Position numbers and translations under genes: made by a program
Shown: positions 1 through 12,670 of the stretch, in pieces
Layout: each line of letters begins with the position of its first letter
Numbering within the stretch: the first letter of the stretch is position 1
The notes under the pieces: model-generated
Told to the model about the DNA's origin: nothing
The model's database searches: none
What the model saw: the letters and a program-made list of their open reading frames with translations, nothing else
Source of the DNA: Juglans regia
Taxonomy: Eukaryota; Streptophyta; Magnoliopsida; Fagales; Juglandaceae
Reading direction: 5' to 3'
DNA length: 64,000 bases
NCBI RefSeq assembly: GCF_001411555.2
Contig: NW_023362571.1
Span: 1-64,000 of the forward strand

Positions 1-3000
1 AAACATAACATGGACGTGAACATGCATAATTTGAACTTGAACTTGAGCATGACATAACATAAATGTGAACTTGGAACATAACGTAAACGTGAACATAACA
101 TAACATGAACTTGGAACATATTCTTGTCTCATGGGATTACCATGATTGCGTAAACATAAACTTGAACATAACATAACGTGAAACATGACTTGAACTTGGA
201 ATCTTATTCAATAGACTTAATCATTAACGTGACCATATGGGTGCTACACAGGTCCCCTTGAGCCGTGTGTCCCTGCCGATTACCGCATCACATCCCAGGT
301 GTCTATACCAGCTGTGAGTGCGTTAATACGTACTCCACAGTTGTTGTGGCCCCACGTATTCTACGTGTCACAATTGCTGTGTCTCACGTAGTGTATGCTC
401 CACAGTTGTTGTGGCCCCATACTTCATGCTCCACAGTTGTTGTGGCCCCATGACTTATCTATTTGTGCCACACTTGCTGTGGACACACATAACATAATGT
501 GTGGCACCATCGGCGTTAGTGCCTGGCGCGCTCCGGTGACCAGCTAATTAGGCCCCATTCGCAACCTGTTGACTGTATTTCGTCAACCCAGGGAATTTCA
601 CACCTATTTAGACACTCTAGCGTGAACAAAGGAGTTCCACTAGGATATTACCCCATCCTAGCGCTTAGGGTCGTGATTGACATGAATGACTTAACTGGCA
701 GACATGACATTTCGTAACGTGACGTAACATGAGCGTGACATAAAAGACAGAAATCTTGACGTAACATAACGTGACATGAACGTAGGATGACAGACATGAC
801 ATACTTCGAGACATAAATGTAACAAAGAACATTTCATAACATGTCATACATGTAACATGCAACATTTCGTAACATGGCATACCATATAACAGACAACATT
901 TCTTAACGTGGCGTAACATGTGACAATGAATATTACATGACAAAAAATACATGTAACAGATGGCATACTTAACTTAACATGACATACTTGCAATGTATAG
1001 CATGTATAGCAATACGTGACAGAATATCTTGTGTAACAGATGAATAATTCATGACAGAATAAATTCTGTGTAACAGATAAATATGTAATGACTTGGCATG
1101 GCACATATGATAACATGCATACATACAATTTAGTTCACTTACTTATCACACATACACATTAAATTGATAGTAAGTTAAAAGCTAACTTACCTCGATCTTC
1201 GTGCTTCGAGACAAAACTCAAGTGCGATAACGGGAAACTGAAAGTAGTGATTTCTAAAAATTAGAACTTAATCACTAACAATTAGGAATATAGAAAAATA
1301 TCAACTTAGAGTAAAATTACCATTTTACCCTCTACATGTGGGAAAATGACCATTTTACCCCTAACTTAAGGATTTTGCATCCTAACTCCAAAAATCACCA
1401 AAATTTACATACCTTATGTAAATTTTGTCCTAAGCTCAAATATCAATTCAAAAAAATTTAAAACTAAACACAACCATCAAAACTCTATATGGCCGAAACT
1501 TACAAAGGCTATTTCCTTTGCTTTTTGTTGTAATTCTTTCAAATCTCAAAACTCATGATTAAACTAAAATTTTTCTTCTACTACACTCATAACATATTCT
1601 TAAGAATAATCATGTTTTGAATCATGAACAAAAGTCATCAAAATCACTAAAACCATACTTGAACTTTTTGGTTTCTCTTCTAAGTTCAAAACAGAATTTT
1701 GTTTCTAAGTTGTTTTGATCAACCTCTTGATCCATGACTTATAAAGAAGTGATCTTCAAACCAAAACATCACATGGTTCAAAAAGGTGTCCTAAAACAGA
1801 TCAAAGCTTCAAACTCAAGATCACATGGGTAAACATCAACCAAAACATAAATTTAGCCAAGAACATCATCACTTTGGCCTAACCGAATATCTCCTTCCAT
1901 AAAATTTCCTATGTTCGAAACTAACATCAAATATCTTCAAAATAACATTCTAACATGTATATAAGATGCTTAGGATCTTCCAATAAAAATATCAAAGCCA
2001 TTGGAATAAGATTAAACCATAAAGATTTAAACTTTCTCAAAACAGAAACTGTTTTTCCTCTTCCAGTTTCTAAGTTTCTAGACCTAAGAAAATATTTCAC
2101 CAAAACTTTTAATCATGCAACAAATCCTCAACCAATAATCATATACACATGTTAACAGTACTCCATAAAAATTTTGGACCAAGATCTATTCATTAGCTTG
2201 GTCAAAAACTCCAAAATATAACACACTCTCCAGTTTATCGCCCAGAATGACCTTTCTGGGGTCTAAACAACTTTTTACCAATCAAATGATCTCCAAATGG
2301 AACAAATAAGATATCCACGTAAACTAGACTCCAAAAGAAACAACTTTCATGAAGGAAACGTTGCGAGGAAACACTTACAAAAGCTTCGAAACAGGCATTC
2401 AAAAGAGGTACGAAAAACTGTCCGAGAGTGTCTTTTGTGTTCTATGAAGGAAAAGTGTAAAGGAGAGTTGCTTTTTCGTGGGAAGTGGACTGAAGAGCTT
2501 CTTACACAAGCTATGGGAAGTGATATGACTGAAGGAATGGTGAGTGTTGGCCTTTTCTTCTCATAAAAATCAGACCAAGATCTTTTCTCAAGGTGGAGTG
2601 TGAGAGTGAAAGAGTGAGGTGGCCCTTTTGCTTTGTCTTTCAAGAACCTTCTAGGCTCTTCTTGTACAGATCTGGCCAGCCAAGTGGGGGTACAAAACTT
2701 AGCCATGAAGCAATCCTATGGTGACCAAATTCGTGGGCCTTAATGGGCCTAAACCGAATGGGCCTAAAATTTGGGGTTTAAAGAGGGTTTGGGTTGCTAT
2801 CAAGCCCGAATCCAACATCATTTGGCCCAATCAATTTTTCAAGGTTAACAAGGTTGGATAATGATGTTCTAACACAAATTTGAAGGATTAATAGCATGTG
2901 GAAGTGATTTAATCAAGTGATTAAACACAATGCTAGAAATCGGATTAGAAAGGGTTTAGAGGCCAACTTTAGGGTTTTGGGAAAACCGTTTAGGGTTTCG

Positions 3001-3716
3001 ATTTCAACAAAGCTTTTGGGCTTTCAATTGGATTCCCACCATTTAGGGTTTCACTAGGATTGAAAACCTCTTTGGTCTGGCACAATTTGGTTGAGCAGAT
3101 GAAACAAGGTTTTGCTTAAGTGGCATGATCTCACACCTTGATTCCTTCAAATCCAACAAACATTCCTCATGGTGCCAAGTGTCTAAAATTATTCACTAAG
3201 TGTGGCTAAGATCTTGCCAAGTGTCCAAATAAAACTTCTCTAATCCAATTTGGACATTCCACACTGTGATTTCGAAACACTGCAATTGGTGCGCTTACCG
3301 AGGTTACTATTCACTTCGAAAAAGTGAATCATAAACTTAGTACTAAAAATTCCTAAATATTCATATTAACTTATAGTGAAAATCTTTTACCGAAATTTAA
3401 CCTCGAAGTATCCCTAAAAATAATTTCACAATTTCCAACAGACGTTTTGTCCGGAATTATGAAAATAGGATATTGTGCCATAAAATCCTAAATAATCCAC
3501 TGAGTGTAATGGCGTAGACCATAATGCATTCTGACACTTCTAACCACCTCAAATAAATAAAACTCATATTTCTAGCAGCATAGTGAGTGATAACACTGAC
3601 TATGTTGACAGACTAAAACCTATGCAATAGGTCGATTAGTAAAAACTTATGGGATTTTCACGAGATTCCTAAAGTCAATAGAAATTCCTTCAATGAATTT
3701 CTAGCGGGCTGTTACA
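1..3716 (-). repeat. 3' LTR of the minus-strand Gypsy element (cut by window start)
   Basis: This block matches 6876-10590 throughout, ending in GGGCTGTTACA at 3716 next to the purine tract. It holds short AACATGAACGTGA-like degenerate repeats (1-230 and 665-1120), a phased dyad array near 331-482, and three TTAGGGTTT telobox-like motifs near 2975-3055. Open frames inside it are low complexity or not maintained between the two LTR copies, so I annotate no gene here. Confidence 0.9.
335..482. repeat. phased dyad motif array in LTR (CCACAnTTGnTGTGG)
   Basis: Five 15-bp imperfect palindromes matching yCACAnTTGyTGTGk start at 335, 368, 400, 431 and 468, spaced 31-37 bp. The second lies inside longer arms CTACGTG/CACGTAG (361-391). 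The same array recurs in the other LTR from 7210. It may be a protein-binding or hairpin-forming LTR element; its function is not known from sequence. Confidence 0.75.
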
Positions 3717-3728
3717 TCCTCCCCTCCT
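3717..3728 (-). other. polypurine tract (PPT)
   Basis: On the minus strand AGGAGGGGAGGA directly precedes the LTR start TGTAACAGCCCGC, preceded in turn by a T run and a CGAGGAC-type sequence. This is where plus-strand DNA priming starts in Gypsy elements and it fixes the element's orientation. Confidence 0.85.
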
Positions 3729-4512
3729 AAAAAAAAATTTCGTCCTCGAAATCGACGTAAGTACAAACATAAAATACGCTCAAAAGAAAAAGTTGCTTAC
3801 CAACTTATTGCCCATCACTGGATGCCTCATCACGCCCAAGGGGTAGGTCTCGTTCTTCTTGAAATAACGCCTTCTTCTCGTAGTCAACACTATTCTTATC
3901 TATAACCATCACATGGTTATACAAAAAGACTATCACTATAACATTAAGGTATAACAATCCCAAAGATTACTGCCTAAACTTAATGACTTCTAGACTTTTT
4001 AGGATACTAACTCCTTGCTTAAAAGAAATCACTATTCTCTTCACTATTCAAAGAATTACCACAATGTGTATATATATCTACCATTCTTAACTCTTTCTCT
4101 CTCAAATCATATCAATTTGTACTGGAGTCCTTCCACAAGGTAGGTCAAATCGTACCAGCATACTCTCTAAATCTAAAACTTCAAGTATTCATGCAGTTCA
4201 ATTTGGAAGAATTTAATCCATACACAACTAAATTCACATTCTCTATTTCCTCAAGGAATTATATCTGCCTAGGACTGGCTTACTCCTTCATAATCACCAC
4301 GAATCGTTCCTCCTCCTAGGTGGTACCTTGATAAACGATCAGCTATTAACCTCAACTCAAGAGTTTCTCTCTTATGATTAACATAGTTCTTCTATCCATC
4401 ATGAGTTGCCTCTTATTCTGACTCTAATCCAAAGAATTTGTTCTTACTGCTCACGTAAATCCTTAAGACAAGCTTTTACTCCCAATATAAAAGTCTCCAA
4501 TATAAGGGCAAT

Positions 4513-4660
4513 CTAGGTTTCCACAAACACGGTGCTTCGCCAGAAACCATTTATTCGCGATTGGTTAAAACTATTATCATAAGTGAATCCTACTAAGGCC
4601 AAAGCTTCTCCCACACACTGTACTCTTCCGAACACAAATTTCATTGTAACATTCGAATCA
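4513..4660 (-). pseudogene. degraded Gypsy integrase fragment
   Basis: The minus-strand frame through 4513-4791 contains LALVGFTYDNSFNQS, which resembles the integrase stretch of plant Gypsy elements (LPLVEFAYNNSY-type) that lies just before the conserved LYG motif. Nothing around it is readable as protease, reverse transcriptase or RNase H, and gag ends only about 0.4 kb upstream (at about 5061), so about 2.5 kb of pol has been lost. The stretch 3740-4512 presumably holds the decayed integrase C terminus but shows no readable domain. Moderate confidence because the match is short. Confidence 0.5.
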
Positions 4661-5060
4661 AAACAAACTCCAAATACTTGGGATACTAATTCATCAACCT
4701 TGAATATCCTTCCTCGTACTACTAAAGGGTATTCCATATCTACACTGGTATGAATAGAAATACTCTTAATGAAAAATGTTACTCTTACCACCTGGTAACA
4801 ATTCAGAGTACGAACTAAACGTACAATACCACAATCACTAAAAATAGGGCCTCGCTTGAATCAAACTGCGTACAAGCTATAAACCTCAATGATTTAACTT
4901 ACCCAAAGTATCAATAATGCACTAGTACCATCAATTGTAATCTAATCAACCTTAGATAAGCTTAACAATATAGAGGTCTTAGAAAAATACCAGTGACGGC
5001 GCCAACTCCTTTAGTTCCTGGGGCGTCAGTATCTGCGTCTCTAGAAGTACCTGCATACAC

Positions 5061-5960
5061 TTAAGCTAGTACTGGAGGTCGCGGCTTTGGTTTGGAATCT
5101 CCAATGGGAATAGTTCCATTTTTCCGGCCTCTTTTGGGACAATTTCTGATGAAGTGGTCAGGTTGGCCACATCTAAAACAGAGTCCAAAGGTAAGTTTGC
5201 ACTTGCCTCCATGGTTCTTTCCGGACATCCCACATATTGGATACGTGGTCAGTATTGAGCTTCCAGTCTCGATGCCTTCTCCCTTATCTGGTCTAGTAGA
5301 TATCTTCTTCATTTCTAGATTTTCTTCAGTAGCAGACAATGAAGTTCTCTTTCATTCGGTATTGATCTGGATCGCTAGACCTCTCTGCTCAGCCTCTACT
5401 AGCGCGGCCACGTTTACTAACTCTTGGTAATTCTTTATTCTTAGGCAAGCTACTTGGCTATGGATCCATGGCTGAAGTCCAGCTTGAAACTTTCGTGCCT
5501 GCATCCTTTGAGTAGAAATCAAGTGTGGTGCAAACCTTCCTAACACTATAAACTTAGCAGCATACTACTCTACGGTCAAACTACCTTGAGTTAAAGTCAC
5601 GAACTCCTACGCCTTTAGCTGTTTGATAGAATCTGGGAAGAATCCGTTGTTAACTCTTCCTCAAATCTCTCCCAAGACAATGCATCCAAACTTCCTAGTT
5701 CCCTAACTAGAAGTTGCCTTTGTGTATCCTACCATATTCCAGCTTCTCCTTAGAATAGGTATACAACATATAGAACCTTCTGGTCCTCAATACATCCACA
5801 GATCTCGTCTGTCCTTTTGAGATCCATAATCCATTTCTCGGCTTTTAGTGGCTCTTCATTACCAGAAAAAGTTTGGATAACGATGGATCAAGAACTTCTC
5901 ACACAGACAATCCCTGACTTCGAGTCTGGGTACATGTGCTTGCTGATGTTGCTGTTGTCT
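5061..5960 (-). pseudogene. Gypsy gag pseudogene with CCHC zinc knuckle
   Basis: Gag forms the retrotransposon particle and binds its RNA. Reading right to left, about 5960-5700 gives a Retrotrans_gag-type start (FSGNEEPLKAEKWI, then an FEEEL stretch after the DALSW motif). 5546-5352 gives the FAPHL...ARKFQAGLQPWI segment, and 5180-5139 gives a zinc knuckle C-x2-C-x4-H-x4-C (CFRCGQPDHFIRNC), preceded by the usual HGGKC run. The pieces lie in different frames with stops, so the gene cannot make a full protein. The order of parts matches plant Tekay/Del gag. No protease motif follows in place. Confidence 0.85.
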
Positions 5961-6224
5961 AAGCATGTCAGTCCGCAAACGTACGGCTTCAGCTAATCCT
6001 CCATCCATCGGGGAATTCTGATTATCCTAATTTGTAACTCCCTCAGGGTTTTGAGGAATCCTACCTCGAGTCATGTCACTTCCTAAATCACACGAGTACA
6101 CGTGTTACAGCCACATACTATCTCTTATACTTCAAGAAATTCAAGCCTAGTAAAGACTAAAATTTCAAGCCTAATATTTGGTGCATTTCCTAAGGATATG
6201 TGGATTTAAACCCAGAGACGTATT

Positions 6225-6236
6225 GCTCTGATACCA
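6225..6236 (-). other. primer binding site, tRNA-iMet type
   Basis: The plus strand reads GCTCTGATACCA, the complement of TGGTATCAGAGC, the usual plant iMet primer site. It sits three bases from the LTR end at 6240, confirming that 6240-10590 is the 5' LTR of a minus-strand element. Confidence 0.9.
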
Positions 6237-6239
6237 CCC

Positions 6240-9200
6240 TGTGACGCCCGCAAATTCCGCTTGGGATCGGACGGACATTTGAAGCGTCGAGACATGCAAC
6301 ACAAGGTTACCTGCCCCCGTTCATGACATATAAGATGCAATATTCCTAACATGCATCTAGCATTATACAATATTCGCAGCGGATAATTTTTCTTTTTAGC
6401 AATACTATGCACCAAACCGAAATATCCCAAATACTTAAAACATACTTCATACATAATGACATACTAAACAACTGAGATCACAATATTAATCCATATGGTT
6501 GTGATCAAAAGAGTGATGGAGATTGAACTCTACAAATACAAGTAGTAATCCGAGGTAACTACTGTATTAACACCTACATCGCATCATCGCTTAGGGTGGG
6601 ACCTTCGCTTCCAGCTGGTCGACCCCCCATCTCCTTCTCGTGATCCAGATCACTGACGGGAGCCAGTATTGGATTTACCGCCAAAGTGAGATTTGATTAC
6701 GCCAGTTACAGAAACTCTAATATTTATGTTAATGATGCATGCATGGCGTAGTGCCACGAATGCACAATCAACCAAGGCAATTATGCATAACTCACATACA
6801 ACATACATAACCTTGTAACTTAAACTCTGAATCTAAGTTTAGCATGAACGTGACTTGAAACATAACATGGACTTGAAACATAACATGAACGTGAACATGC
6901 ATAATTTGAACTTGAACTGGAGCATGACATAACATAAATGTGAACTTGGAACATAACGTAAACGTGAACATAACATAACATGAACTTGGAACATATTCTT
7001 GTCTCATGGGATTACCATGATTGCGTGAACGTAAACTTGAACGTAACATAACGTGAAACATGACTTGAACTTGGAATCTTATTCAATAGTCTTAATCATT
7101 AACATGACCATATGGGTGCTACACAGGTCCCCTTGAGCCGTGTGTTCCTGCCGATTACCGCATCACATCACAGGTTTCTATACCAGCTGTGAGTGCGTTA
7201 ATACGTACTCCACAGTTGTTGTGGCCCCACGTATTCTACGTGTCACAATTGCTGTGTCTCACGTAGTGTATGCTCCACAGTTGTTGTGGCCCCATACTTC
7301 ATGCTCCACAGTTGTTGTGGCCCCATGACTTATCTGCTTGTGCCACACTTGCTGTGGACACACATAACATAATATGTGGCACCATCGGCGTTAGTGCCTA
7401 GCGCGCTCCAGTGACCAGCTAATTAGGCCCCATTCGCAACCTGTTGACTGTACTTCGTCAACCCAGGGAATTTCACACCTATTTAGACACTCCAGCGTGA
7501 ACAAAGGAGTTCCACTAGGATATTACCCCATCCTAGCGCTTAGGGTCGTGATTGACATGAATGACTTAACTGGCAGACAAGACATTTCGTAACGTGACGT
7601 AACATGAACGTGACATAAAAGACAGAAATCTTGACGTAACATAACGTGACATGAACGTAGGACGACAGACATGACATACTTCGAGACATAAATGTAACAG
7701 AGAACATTTCATAACATGTCATACATGTAACATACAACATTTCGTAACATGGCATACCATATAACAGACAACATTTCTTAACGTGGCGTAACATGTGACA
7801 ATGAATATTACATGACAAGAAATACATGTAACAGATGGCATACTTAACTTAACATGATATACTTGCAATGTATAGCATGTATAGCAATACGTGACAGAAT
7901 ATCTTGTGTAACAGATGAATAATTCATGACAGAATAAATTTTTCACAGCTTAAATACAAAAGACTGGCATGCAAATGATGATAACATGCATACATACAAT
8001 TTAGTTCCCTTACTTATCATACATACACATTAAATTGATAGTAAGTTAAAAGCTAACTTACCTCGATCTTCGCGTTTCGAGACAAAGCTCAAGTGCGATC
8101 ACGAGAAACTGAAAGTAGTGATTTCTAAAAATTAGAATTTAATCACTAACAAATTAGGAATATGGAAAAATATCAACTTAGAGTAAAATTACCATTTTAC
8201 CCTCTACATGTGAGAAAATGACCATTTTACTCCTAACTTAAGGATTTTGCATCATAACTTCAAAAATCACCAAAATTTACATACCTTATGTAAATTTTGT
8301 CCTAAATTCAAATATCAATTCATAAAAATTTAAAACTAAACACAACCATCAAAACTCTATATGGCCGAAACTTACAAAGGCTATTTCTTTTGCTTTTTGT
8401 TGTAATTCTTTCAAATCTCAAAACTCATGATTAAACCAAAATTTTTCTTCTACTACACTCATAACATATTCTTAAGAATAATCATGTTTTGAATCATGAA
8501 CAAAAGTCATCAAAATCACTAAAACCATACTTGAACTTTTTGGTTTCTCTTCTAAGTTCAAAACAGAATTTTGTTTCTAACTTGTTTTGATCAACCCCTT
8601 GATCCATGACTTATAAAGAAGTGATCTTCAAACCAAAACATCACATGGTTCAAAAAGGTGTCCTAAAACAGATCCAAGCTTTAAACTCAAGATCACATGG
8701 GTAAACATCGACCAAAACATAAATTTAGCCAAGAACATCATCACTTTGGCCTAACCGAATATCTCCTTCCATAAAATTTCATATGTTCGAAACTAACATC
8801 AAATATCTTCAAAATAACATTCTAACATGTATATAAGATGCTTAGGATCTTCCAATAAAAATATCAAAGCCATTGGAATAAGATTAAACCATAAAAGATT
8901 TAAACTTTCTCAAAACAGAAACTGTTTTTCCTCTTCCAGTTTCTAAGTTTCTAGACCTAAGAAAATATTTCACCAAAACTTTTAATCATGCAACAAATCC
9001 TCAACCAATAATCATATACACATGTTAACAGTACTCCATAAAAATTTCGGACCAAGATCTATTCATTAGCTTGGTCAAAAACTCCAAAATATAACACACT
9101 CTCCAGTTTATCGCCCAGAATGACCTTTCCGGGGTCTAAACAACTTTTGACCAATCAAATGATCTCCAAATGGAACAAATAAGTTATCCACGTAAACTAG

Positions 9201-10590
9201 ACTCCAAAAGAAAGAACTTTCATGAAGGAAACGTTGCGAGGAAACACTTACAAAAGCTTCGAAACAGGCATTCAAAAGAGGTACGAAAAACTGTCCGAGA
9301 GTGTCTTTTGTGTTCTATGAAGGAAAAGTGTAAAGGAGAGTTGCTTTTTCGTGGGAAGTGGACTGAAGAGCTTCTTACACAAGCTATGTAAAGTGATAGG
9401 ACTGAAGGAATGGTTGAGTGTTGGCCTTTTCTTCTCATAAAAATCAGACCAAGATCTTTTCTCAAGGTGGAGTGTGAGAGTGAAAGAGTGAGGTGGCCCT
9501 TTTGCTTTGTCTTTCAAGAACCTTCTAGGCTCTTCTTGTACAGATCTGGCCAGCCAAGTGGGGGTACAAAACTTAGCCATGAAGCAATCCTATGGTGACC
9601 AAATTCGTGGGCCTTAATGGGCCTAAACCGAATGGGCCTAAAATTTGGGGTTTAAAGAGGGTTTGGGTTGCTATCAAGCCCAAATCCAATATCACTTGGT
9701 CCAATCAATTTTTCAAGGTTAACAAGGTTGGATAATGATGTTCTAACACAAATTTGAAGGATTAATAGCATGTGGAAGTGATTTAATCAAGTGATTAAAC
9801 ACAATGCTAGAAATCGGATTAGAAAATATTTAGAGGCCAACTTTAGGGTTTTGGGGAAACCGTTTAGGGTTTCGATTTCAACCATGCTTTTGGGCTTTCG
9901 ATTGGATTCCCACCATTTAGAATTTCACTAGGATTGAAAACCTCTTTGATCTGGCACAATTTGGTTGAGCAGATGAAACAAAGTTTTGCTTAAGCGACAT
10001 GATCTCACACCTTGATTCCTTCAAATCCAACAAACGCTCCTTATGGTGCCAAGTGTCTAAAATTATTCACTAAGTGTGGCTAAGATCTTGCCAAGTGTCC
10101 AAATAAAACTTCTCTAATCCAATTTGGACATTCCACACTGTGATTTCGAAACACTGCAATTGGTGCTCTTACCGAGGTTACTATTCACTTCAAAAAAGTG
10201 AATCATAAACTTAGTACTAAAAATTCCCAAATATTCATATTAACTTATAGTGAAAATATTTTACCGAAATTTAACCTCGAAGTGCCCCTAAAAATAATTT
10301 CACAATTTCCAACAGACGTTTCGTCCGGAATTATGAAAATAGGATATTGTGCCATAAAATCCTAAATAATCCACTGAGTGTAATGGCGTAGACCATAATG
10401 CATTCTGACACTTCTAACCACCTCAAATAAATAAAACTCATATTTCTAGCAGCATAGTGAGTGATAACACTGACTATGTTGACAGACTAAAACCTATGCA
10501 ATAGGTCGATTCGTAAAAACTTATGGGATTTTCACGAGATTCCTAAAGTCAATAGAAATTCCGCCAATGAATTTCTAGCGGGCTGTTACA
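6240..10590 (-). repeat. 5' LTR of the minus-strand Gypsy element (complete, 4351 bp)
   Basis: Bounded by TGTGACGCCC at 6240 next to the PBS and GGGCTGTTACA at 10590. It carries the same internal features as the left copy: the phased dyad array at 7210-7357, telobox-like TTAGGGTTT motifs near 9845-9870 (the third is mutated), and AACATGAACGTGA degenerate repeats near 6840-7080 and 7540-7950. It ends inside a Copia RNase H sequence, so the element inserted into an older Copia copy. Confidence 0.9.
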
Positions 10591-10842
10591 TCTTCTTTTA
10601 TGCGACAACAAAAATGCCATTTTTGAGTTCCAATCGCGTTTCTCATAAGCAGGCCAAGCATGTTGAGTTAGACTACCACTTCCTTTGGGAACTTTTTGTT
10701 GCTAGCAAACTTCGCACTCAGTATGTTCCCTCTCACCTATAGGTTGCCGACACTTCACCAAAAGAATTCCTCGACCACTTTTTGACCTCTTGAGATCCAA
10801 GCTTCACATCTATTCCAATCCGACACTCAGATTGTGGGGGGG
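10591..10842 (+). pseudogene. Copia RNase H C-terminus and PPT
   Basis: Translation gives CDNKNAIF, then after a frameshift VSHKQAKHVELDYHF, YVPSHL, and VADTSPKEFLDHFL. This is the characteristic C-terminal order of Ty1/Copia RNase H (CDN, KHVELDYHF, VADxxTK). One in-frame stop sits between YVPSHL and VADTS. It runs into a G-rich PPT (10834-10842) and then TGTTGAGGATAC, the start of a Copia LTR. Upstream parts were cut off by the Gypsy insertion ending at 10590. Confidence 0.85.
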
Positions 10843-11083
10843 TGTTGAGGATACTCTGCCTTAATCTAAGGCTTGACATATGTGAGTTAATTCAGATCTT
10901 AATTCTAGGAGATTGCTTTGTATGTACTTTCCATTCTTACATTTCATATAAATGGTGATTGATATGTAATTATTTCATACGATATGTAAATTGCTATAAA
11001 TGACAAATTACTCACCACTTCAAAGTGTGGTGGTTTCATCAAACCTTCTCACATCCAAACTGTGTCTATCTCCTATTGTTACA
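10843..11083 (+). repeat. probable 3' LTR of the Copia remnant
   Basis: It begins TGTTGAGGATAC just after the PPT. The end is uncertain; I place it at a TGTTACA near 11083, giving about 240 bp, within the size range of short plant Copia LTRs. No second LTR copy or target duplication is visible to confirm the right edge. Confidence 0.45.
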
Positions 11084-11126
11084 AGAAATTCCTTCCTTCT
11101 TGATCAAAATCAACCAAAATCGTCAT

Positions 11127-11487
11127 GACCCGCCTCCATGTTCTCAAGTAGTGCAATACTATTGCTATCATCTCCTTCCCTTGGACCACGCCTTTCGGTC
11201 TCATGCATTGAGCTTTTAGCTCTCATATATATGCTACTGCTTTTCATTCCTCTTTTGTCCTTTTCTTTTCTATGCAATGTGTACCAGGTAAAGCCCACCG
11301 GACCCGCCTCTGTTTGTCTATTCCCTCCTCCAGTACATTCTCAAGTAGTGCACTATTATTGTTGTCATCTCCTTTTCCTGGACCATGTCTTTAGATCTGA
11401 TTGAGCTTTCGGCTCTCATATGCTACAACTTTTCATTCATCTTTCGTCCTTTTGCTTTTATATGGTGTACCATGTAAAGGCTACCGG
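11127..11487. repeat. two-copy tandem duplication, about 180 bp units
   Basis: Copy one (11127-11300) and copy two (11301-11487) both start at GACCCGCCTC and share TTCTCAAGTAGTGCA, ATCTCCTT, CCTGGACCA-like and GTACCA-GTAAAG blocks, ending in ACCGGA. They are clearly diverged. I see no coding content. Confidence 0.75.
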
Positions 11488-12528
11488 ATGCACAAGAAAG
11501 AAGGACTACTGGACTAGCGGTTGTCACCAAAAGGTCAATTATTCCAAGATTCAAAGAGTAATAGTTAAGCCCTAACGCTATTAAGAATAATAATCATCAT
11601 CATCATCATGGTCTAATTCTCAAATATATGGAATTTCTATCTTCTACAAAGTGTTCGGGTATGGATAATAATATGACATGAGTGCACCTTGGATCAGGAT
11701 TTGGTGTAAACACCATCCAATAGATTGCTGTACGTGAGGTACACAGCATGACACTTTTTTTCATCAGAACATTAAGATGCACCGAATCTCATCTTGGACT
11801 TAGAAAGAGTTTGCCTTTAATTCGAGAGAAACAGCTTGCATTTTGTGAGGAACCGCAAATGATTAAGAGCAATATAACTGAATACAGATTTAAGTTGTGC
11901 AAGCTGCCTATTATTTGTAATAAACATGTATAGGACCCATATGAAAGGTCTCATTTCTACGAACTGGGTCGATTTACAAATCTTAACCACGTAGAAATCA
12001 TTTTTCATAAATTAAAGGGAATAATCGTGAAGCTTTTCCCATAATAAACAAAGCATCCAAATAAAGTGTGATGCCTGCACCTACAGGTTGAGAATCCTCA
12101 CTGAACAGCGAAAACAGTCTTTTTTTTTTTTTTTCATATATTTTTTTAAGAGTTTTACTACTCATTATCCCTATACACCATACTCTTTTTTTTTTTTTTT
12201 TTTTTTTTTTTTGGTTTTATTCTTAAATTTATTGAATTCTTCTTTTCAATGTCATCTATATATATATATCACACATTTGGTTAGATTAAAAAAAAAAATG
12301 TAGTGTGGTGTGTGGGGATGATAAATATAATTTTTCTTTTTCTAAATATTTTAAACATTTAAAAAAAATTATAAACTCATTAAAAAAATACTTTTTTAAC
12401 CATGAAGTAAATAAAAAAAGGAGAATCGTGGCATTACTCCGTGGGAGTAGTGTTTTCCCCCAAATAAATTCATATCAGCCACTGATGATTAGATTTGTAA
12501 AAAGGATGATTTTAATTTTCTAGAATAT

Positions 12529-12570
<42 letters not shown>

Positions 12571-12670
12571 CACATCAGGCCGGGGTTCCATTTTGTTCAG
12601 TTGTTAAAGTTGACAAAACAGGATAATTAGTACAATACTTGAAATATAAAAGTTAAATTTCAGCCGTTAT
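11488..12670. other. AT-rich stretch without recognisable gene
   Basis: It contains a short ATC run (about 11590-11608), poly(T) tracts at 12120-12134 and 12186-12212, and an AT microsatellite at 12536-12568. I recognise no gene, transposon end or structured RNA. Confidence 0.6.

Larger units (their letters stand above)
1..10590 (-). mobile_element. Ty3/Gypsy (Tekay/Del-like) LTR retrotransposon with giant LTRs, pol mostly deleted
   Basis: Two near-identical blocks (1-3716 and 6876-10590, constant offset about 6875) flank a 2.5-kb unique centre, the plan of an LTR retrotransposon. The element reads on the minus strand: a purine tract abuts the left LTR and a tRNA-iMet-type primer site abuts the right LTR. 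LTR termini are TGTGACGCCC...GGGCTGTTACA as written on the plus strand. The left LTR lacks its first 636 bp only because the window begins inside it, so the left target duplication cannot be tested. The LTRs (4351 bp) are far longer than the internal part (2523 bp), and only gag and a trace of integrase are readable, so the copy is non-autonomous. By eye the LTRs differ at a few percent of positions, suggesting a moderately old insertion. The Tekay/Del assignment is inference from gag type, PPT form and LTR length. Confidence 0.9.

Noticed and set aside
665..1128. Minus-strand Cys/His-rich frames in the LTR (and copies at 7540-7946)
   Set aside because: They are translations of degenerate AACATGAACGTGA repeats and their lengths and ends differ between the two LTRs.
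2297..2566. 89-codon plus-strand frame (basic, conserved in both LTRs)
   Set aside because: It is antisense to the element, has no recognised domain, and is cut short by a stop in the right LTR (9170-9391).
6225..6236. tRNA-like sequence
   Set aside because: Only the 12-nt primer complement is present; there is no tRNA gene here or at 51230.
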